A DNA stretch of 64,000 nucleotides from Oscheius dolichura. Its lineage: Eukaryota; Nematoda; Chromadorea; Rhabditida; Rhabditidae. Where the stretch lies: assembly GCA_932521035.1 (NCBI GenBank), contig OW051493.1, forward strand, positions 1,488,001 to 1,552,000, read 5' to 3'. Of this stretch, positions 58,582 through 64,000 are shown one piece after another. Below the pieces are notes generated by a model. It did no database searches. It was not told the DNA's origin and worked only from the letters and a program-made list of their open reading frames with translations. The position numbers and the translations under genes were made by a program. Each line of letters starts with the position of its first letter. The first letter of the stretch is position 1.

Positions 58582-61500
58582 GTACTGTTTGGGTAAAAAT
58601 GAGCCCCCTTCGACGCTGATAAAAGACAGATTGATGCCGTATCCGACAGAGACCATTTTTATCGTCAGGGATCCACTGCAGAGGTTTCTGAGCGGATTTA
58701 TGGATAAATGTATACGGTAGGTTTTGGGGGCTTCTTTTATTGGAGAAGAGATTATGAGAAATAATCGTAGTACCCTTTGTTGTTCCAAAAATATTGGCAT
58801 CCCAAAATATAGCGGCAGATTCAGCCTTATGAAGACTTTCGAAGGTCTCTTCTGCTTCATGTCGCCTATGAAATTTCCAAGTATCGCTCAATTCTATTGT
58901 ATCCGCATCGGAAACGGAATACAGTATTTTTTCTTATTGAAACCGATCCACAGAAGACGAAGTCACCCCTCAAATGGAAGTCTATCCATGTACTTGACCG
59001 TTGCCCCTCTCCGGGAGAGGAAATAGACTTAGAAAATGGCTTCTATTTGATTATTTCCCCCCAGAAAAGGAGAGAAAATTAGCTCTTTCGACGTCTGCAG
59101 GAAATAATACGGTAGTTTTAGAAAGAAAGGAATTTGTGAACGAGCCCGTCAATAGTTTACAGTAGCCTACCCTAAAGAATAGTAAAGTTACTCCAGAAAT
59201 GTTACTTTTTAAGCTATAGAGAAACTTCAAAAGAGCTTGATAAGCCTTGGCTCTAGTGATCTTGCTGTATCTGGATGGATTCTCGTAAAAACTCCTTTCA
59301 CGACCCCAGCCATACATGGGCAAAATGCCCAATTTCGGGCGCGCCCGTTTTTGGGCGTAGCCGGGAGTATCGGGTGTTTGTGCCCATATCTCGGTCAATT
59401 TTCTTGGTCGATTTCAAAAATTCAAAGACCTAGTTGGAGATCACAAAAAGACGATTCTAACGAACCCGGTCACATCTCACCCGCCCCTACAAAAAAAAAT
59501 CCGCGCCCTGGCGTTTGCCAATGTATGCTCCTAGCTTCTATGCCGCCTAGTCTAATTGATCATCCATTTTTCCCGAAGAAGAGTTTGTTCAGTTTCATGG
59601 CTGCTAGTAATAGGAATGAATAAGGGGCTCAACGCTGTTACTGCGTCACCATTTGATAGCCAGAACTTTTATGTTTCCTCCAATGAATATATGCTATCCC
59701 CTATTCTGACTATTCATTGAAAGACAAGCATCAAAATTCATTGCACTACATCCATTAGCCACAGAATATTCTCCCCCTTGCCTATTGAACATACCACTCC
59801 TCCAGATTTAGCCCCCCTTTCACTCCAGAGATTCTATTTTTTGAGATTTAGAGAATCTTCAAAGGAGACTGCGAAGTTTTGCTCTAGTTTTCTTTTGTTT
59901 TAGTATGAATTCAAATAACACTCCTTTTCTAGGACCAAGTTCTCTTGAATGTGACGGTATCACCTAATTTTTTGTGTGTTTCTACTCCGATTATAGAGTA
60001 ATGGGAGTAATCTGAAATGCCTACTGGGACAGGTCGAATCCCTAGAGGATAATTCGAAATTTTTGTTGTCTTCAATACATTGGCATGCGTTTTCCGCGTT
60101 CTTCACCACTTCTAATCAATTTTCAGTGAGAAATCTCGATGCTACGGCTGCGAGGGGAATGTCCTCTGTGCAATTGAACGTCTCCACGCCGAGTTGTTGA
60201 GGCTCTCCTTTCAATATTACGTCATCAACTTCAAACGGCAAGAAATGTTCGCCTTTACCTATGAAGCACAGCATATGGCTCCTCAAACATGGTGAGATCA
60301 TTATTTTTGCTGTATTCCACCTTTTTAATCGTCAAAAATAACCTAAAAATGGTAAAAAAGTGAATTGGCGCGCGGTGGAAAGCAAATGTTTCAAGCGGCG
60401 CCCAAATAGGGCGTCATGTTTCATCTGCCGGCTTTCGGGCCGTTTGCTACACCACTGACGGATGCAGCAAACCACCCGGAAGCCGAAAATGACTGGAAAG
60501 GGGGGAAAAGAGAGTATTGTTGGGTTATTTTTATTCCCGAAAAAAACGGAAGTACAGGGGGGAAATTGGACTTTCTTGTTGGCTTATTTGCACATTTTAT
60601 AGGCAAATCTCACAGTTGAACGGTGGTATTTTTACGTTGTTTTATCCACAATATAAAGATGTTGAAAAGTTTCAACTGATTATTTCCTATCACGCAGAGA
60701 TTGTAATCAGAATTAGCTGTCGAAGGTTGAGAGGAAATCTATCTGTTTCGGTCAGACGTTTATATGAGACGTTTACAAACTGGTTCGATTGGATTATATT
60801 ATCCTAGGGAGGAAAGGGAAGAGTTGGCGTTATTTCTTCTATCAGAACAAGATTTACCGGGAACAGATGGCAATAGGAAGGCGAGTCACCCAGTTGAACT
60901 GCTTGCTAACTTGTTTGCACCTTCCTATAGGCTCGGTACCCGATAGTCCGCTTCTCTGCACCCGTAAAGTCTCGGCAGGAAGATGATCTCCATTGAAGAC
61001 TGTTACAAAGCTGTGACGCCTTTATACATTTGTCCTGCCGAGACGTTACGGGTGCGGAGGATCGGACTATCGAGGGCCGAGCCTTTCTGGCATGATCTGG
61101 TGGTGGAACGAAGTTTTTAGATGCTTTACTCCCCATACAAGGCTTCTGAAAGGACAGTTGAAGTGATAGCTGATTCTAATCAATCATAGGCAAAACTATT
61201 GATAAGTTTCAGATGCCAAATTTGTTGGGAACCCATTTGTTTCGGTCAAAACATTTATACGAGAATTTTTTTTCGTATTACGATAGTTGCAACCTGTTTT
61301 GCGAGTCATTTATGGAAGGGTAAAGCTAATTCCGCTTCTGCTCCACCCAGAAAATTGTCAAAATTAGAACAACCCATAAGAACAACACAAATGGTTTCAG
61401 TAGGGCCATAAGATAGTGGGGGAATATAGGGGAATATTTTCCAATAATTAGAGGGATCCATGTTCTATCAGTCATCAATTTACCTAGCTTTTTGTTTTTT

Positions 61501-62003
61501 GAAGTGTTTACAGTAACCAAAACCGAAAAACGAACCCTTTTCTGGTACGAACTCGTTGTTTTCAGAAAGCAAACAGAGAAATTGAATACTGATCAATGTT
61601 TCAATCCGACAATAAAACTATTTACAACTTTCTCAATCTCAATGTTTCCAGGTATTGTGATCTGTTTGACGAGGCTCCCAATCACATATTCCTTCGTTAC
61701 GGTGAGAAAGGAATGGACCACGAGATAATGGTAGACAATCTGTTGGAAGTATTCGCCGACCATGGAGTGGAAGCGGAGAAACGGGAATATATCAGGAAAA
61801 GTCTAATGAGTTAGCTATTTTTGAGCTGGAAAATGAGAACAAATTTAGGAAACACAGAGCACACGACGAAGAATTCCCCGGTACGGCAAAGTCTAACCGA
61901 GGAGATAAAAAGAAGCCCGAAACATTCGAAACTATTCATGGAAATGTTTCGATATGATTATGAAATTTTTGGCTTCGAACCGTTTATAAAGATTTCACGA
62001 TAG
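58582..62003 (+). CDS. Carbohydrate sulfotransferase, nematode-expanded family (5' exons unresolved)
   Basis: Exons 58582-58716, 60127-60291, 61652-61809 and 61849-62003 join in phase. The first ends TIFIVRDPLQRFLSGFMDKC, the conserved RDP..RF.SG PAPS-contact motif of Golgi sulfotransferases. Then follow CYGCEGNVLCAIERLHAEL, HMAPQTWYCDLF, NHIFLRYGE, and NTEHTTKNSPVRQSL near the end (FEPFIKISR, stop). This arrangement is typical of the large nematode set related to chondroitin/HNK-type sulfotransferases. The enzyme would act in the Golgi, moving sulfate from PAPS to a glycan. The N-terminal anchor and PAPS 5'-phosphosulfate loop exons must lie upstream of 58582 and were not resolved; the gene may be a fragment. 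A CCATACATGGGCAAA element lies in the first intron. Confidence 0.78.
59310..59527. repeat. CCATACATGGGCAAA-ended element, copy 6
   Basis: It begins CCATACATGGGCAAAATGCC and ends GGCGTTTGCCAATGTATG. It lies in the sulfotransferase intron, in reverse orientation. Confidence 0.85.
60945..61060. repeat. Foldback hairpin element, longest of the family
   Basis: The arms GCACCCGTAAAGTCTCGGCA and CTGCCGAGACGTTACGGGTG are extended by flanking CGATAGTCCG / CGGACTATCG. The loop shares ACAAAGCTGTGAC with the 37.8 kb copy. It lies in the sulfotransferase intron. Confidence 0.85.
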
Positions 62004-62013
62004 TTGCAATCAA

Positions 62014-62250
62014 ATATGGGCAAACGCCCGGGGGCCCCGCGTTACGTAACATATCCTCTGTCAAAGTTTGGAAGGCTACAGATTGTTTTGTCAGGGCTGT
62101 TGAGATGTGACTGGTTTCATTAGAATTGCCTTTTCGTGCTCTCCAACTAGGTCTTTGAATTTTGGAAATCGACCAAGAAATGGCCGAGATATGGACACAA
62201 ACACTGGACACTCCCGGCTACGACTAAAAACGGGCGAGCCGAAAGGCCAT
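62014..62250. repeat. CCATACATGGGCAAA-ended element, copy 7
   Basis: It starts ATATGGGCAAACGCC, has GTTACGTAACATATCC, and ends near AGGCCATG. It lies just after the sulfotransferase stop. Confidence 0.8.
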
Positions 62251-62539
62251 GTTTACATGCGATTCAAAGGTTCTAATATTGAGTTCCAGCCGAAAACATC
62301 CTATAGCACTTATCGGAATAGACTCTAGTGTTAACGTTTAGTGGCCAATTCGTAAAGCCTTCCGGTGAAGATTAGCTGACCACGGTCTGCACTTTTATTA
62401 TCGGGAGAGCTTAATCACAATGGAGCGAATTCTTCCGGGGGCCTTTATCGGTGGACTAGGAGATGTACCGCCTTGCGCTGGTCAACCTGTGGTCACCAGA
62501 ATGCCCTTTACGAGATGTAGAAGTTGGTCATTCTTCAGC

Positions 62540-62660
62540 AATTTCAGTTGCAATGATGAAACACTATACCCTGTTCTCTTTTCTCGCTTTGTTCCTCCTC
62601 ACCTTCTACTCCTTCTTACGGACAATAATAATCGAAGAAATGATGAAACACTATGATAAA
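62540..62660 (+). repeat. Duplicated leader-like segment, copy 1
   Basis: About 97 bp, recurring at 63087-63183. It follows an ATTTCAG acceptor-like signal and encodes MMKHYTLFSFLALFLLTFYS, a convincing signal-peptide-like sequence that soon stops. It may be an orphan first exon or a short secreted peptide. Confidence 0.5.
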
Positions 62661-63086
62661 ACATAAATAAGTTAAGGAATAGATTAGGAATCGCGTGGAG
62701 AGGAGAATCGTATGGAGGGGAGAAGAAGAACTGAGGAAAACATAAGTATGAAGAAGGGCATGGTCAAGGACTAACAGACGGCTACAGTACTCTTTCTCTT
62801 CTTCATTTCTCCTTGTTTGAACCAAACAGGAGACTTGCTACTGGCTTTTCGTATCTTTTCGGCTCTGTGTTCCCTAGTTTTTCATAGTTGTTCCAATAAA
62901 TTTTAACTAGCCGCATCTACCCTCTCCAGTGTCCAAATTAGCGTCTCTTTAACAAAAATTTCTAATTTTATAGAGTTTTAACCACCTTATAATGGTTTAT
63001 TGACGTTCTTCTCGACAATAAACCCGCTTTCCTTTCCAAAAAATCCAATTTGTAAGAAATATTCAATTTTATGAAGTTCCAATAAT

Positions 63087-63236
63087 TTCAGTTGCAATGA
63101 TGAAACACTATACCCTGTCCTCTTTACTCGCTTTGTTCCTCCTCACCTTCTACTCTTTCTCACGGACAATAATAATCAAAGAAATTCCAATTTTATTGAG
63201 TGTTATCTCTTTGACAATTCGTAGCCTTTATGGACA
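63087..63236 (+). repeat. Duplicated leader-like segment, copy 2
   Basis: It encodes MMKHYTLSSLLALFLLTFYS after the same acceptor-like signal. The frame stays open to about 63236, running into the 3' end of the opposite-strand lectin gene. Confidence 0.5.
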
Positions 63237-63697
63237 GTAATAGTCACAACTACAGACGGGATTCTGACAGGTGTAGTAGTACCCGTTCCGGCAGTCGGTG
63301 GCCATCCATTTCTCTGTCGTGGTCAGTGTAACACAGGTGGTATTCGTCCCCTGGGGTGGCTGCCCATCTTCCCATGGCTGGTATTCCCCCAGCGGGGTCT
63401 CGTCCAGCCACTGCCACTTCTGACTCTCCTCGTTCCATTCCAGTCCAATATAAAAACTCGTATTTTGTATCAAACCCGTCAAAAATGTCGTTTTATTTGC
63501 CGTTTCATCGGACGCGACGATTCCTGAATAAAACTGAGAACAGTATCGGACAGCGCGGGAGAAACCCGACGGAGAACGGATTACCGTATAACAACCTGAA
63601 TTTCTAGGAAGAATAAAGAGAATACGAGCACCTGAGATCGGGGAACCTCGGGCATTGGCCAGGAAGGAGTCGGAATTGTGGGGACAGAAGCGGTTTC
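63228..63697 (-). CDS. C-type lectin-like domain protein (5' end off the window)
   Basis: Exons 63697-63632 and 63595-63228 (stop at 63230-63228) join across a 36-base intron to give a nearly complete C-type lectin domain. It reads CYTVIRSPSGFSRAVRYCSQ, SFYIGLEWNEESQKWQWLDE, WEDGQPPQGTNTTCVTL, KWMATDCRNGYYYTCQNPVC and a Cys-rich end CSCDYYCP. The WxWLD, the GQP-containing loop and the four disulfide Cys fit the fold; a canonical EPN/QPD triplet is absent (GQPP instead). The signal peptide exon is expected to the right, beyond the hairpin at 63.85 kb, and is not visible. It is related in type to the 18.5-21.3 kb lectin but not a close copy. Confidence 0.85.
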
Positions 63698-63851
63698 CTG
63701 AGAACAGAGCTGTCAATTACCGTATTTTAATGATTTTCTCGTGTTCTCCGTGTTCTTTACAGTAATTTTAGCATGTCGAAGAGAAAAAAAACTAGAGAAA
63801 AATCAAACAGAAACGAAGAAAATGGAGTCGAAAAGGAAACCGAATTGCCCC

Positions 63852-63939
63852 CGCACCCGTAAAATCTCGGCTGTAGGATCCTTTATTTCTGGGGTCGCTC
63901 CTTATGGTTCTCCCAGCTGCCGAGATCTTACGGGTGTGA
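63852..63939. repeat. Foldback hairpin element
   Basis: The arms GCACCCGTAAAATCTCGGCT and CTGCCGAGATCTTACGGGTG lie in the upstream intron or flank of the partial lectin gene. Confidence 0.85.
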
Positions 63940-64000
63940 AGAATTGAGCAAAAAGGGTACCATAATCTCCAAAACCTTGTCAGAGTTTAGAAAACGCCTT

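Noticed and set aside
58472..58891. Minus-strand ORFs of 107-139 residues
   Set aside because: Antisense shadows of the sulfotransferase exon with the RDP motif.
59237..59623. 128-residue plus-strand ORF and its antisense partner
   Set aside because: Both are translations of a dispersed CCATACATGGGCAAA element; the same peptide fragments recur at the other copies.

Overview
The window is nematode nuclear DNA, almost certainly from a Caenorhabditis-like worm that is not C. elegans. The evidence is many 36-50 base introns ending in TTTTCAG, AATAAA signals soon after stop codons, dense small inverted repeats, and a clear MyoD orthologue (hlh-1) and acetyl-CoA hydrolase (acer-1 type). The joint spliced gene models were built by hand from exon reading frames and splice phases. 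Most single long ORFs here are chance frames.

Layout, left to right. Positions 111-407 (+) hold the last exon of an unrecognised gene. Positions 1292-5595 (+) hold a ten-exon SLC22-type MFS transporter. Positions 6013-17262 (-) hold two copies of a four-gene cassette of small, mostly signal-peptide-bearing proteins (called C, B, A, D here in transcription order). I could not assign them to any known family; this is the most interesting part of the window. Positions 18485-21295 (-) hold a secreted C-type lectin with a Thr-rich linker, whose large intron carries a 1.4 kb terminal-inverted-repeat element. Positions 22541-29983 (-) hold hlh-1, with long introns and candidate E-box enhancers inside and upstream.

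Positions 30-40.5 kb are gene-free and repeat-rich. Positions 40599-44899 (-) hold a 3-beta-hydroxysteroid dehydrogenase family gene whose 3' end I could not close. Positions 44.9-47.5 kb are tandemly repeated DNA. Positions 47554-50659 (-) hold a compact ZFC3H1/Red1-like RNA-surveillance protein, divergent from the Asterix/WDR83OS gene (50866-51362, +) across about 0.2 kb. Positions 53185-55135 (+) hold the twelve-exon mitochondrial acetyl-CoA hydrolase/CoA-transferase. Positions 58582-62003 (+) hold a nematode-type carbohydrate sulfotransferase, and 63228 to the right edge (-) holds a second, partial C-type lectin.

Three mobile or foldback families recur: a hairpin family with arms of the form GCACCCGTAAAATCTCGGCA, a roughly 180-270 bp element ending in CCATACATGGGCAAA inverted repeats, and several larger palindromic elements. 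They sit almost entirely in introns and intergenic DNA. The housekeeping genes on the right have no obvious joint pathway. The duplicated cassette is the only set of genes whose order and shared exon design suggest they act together.
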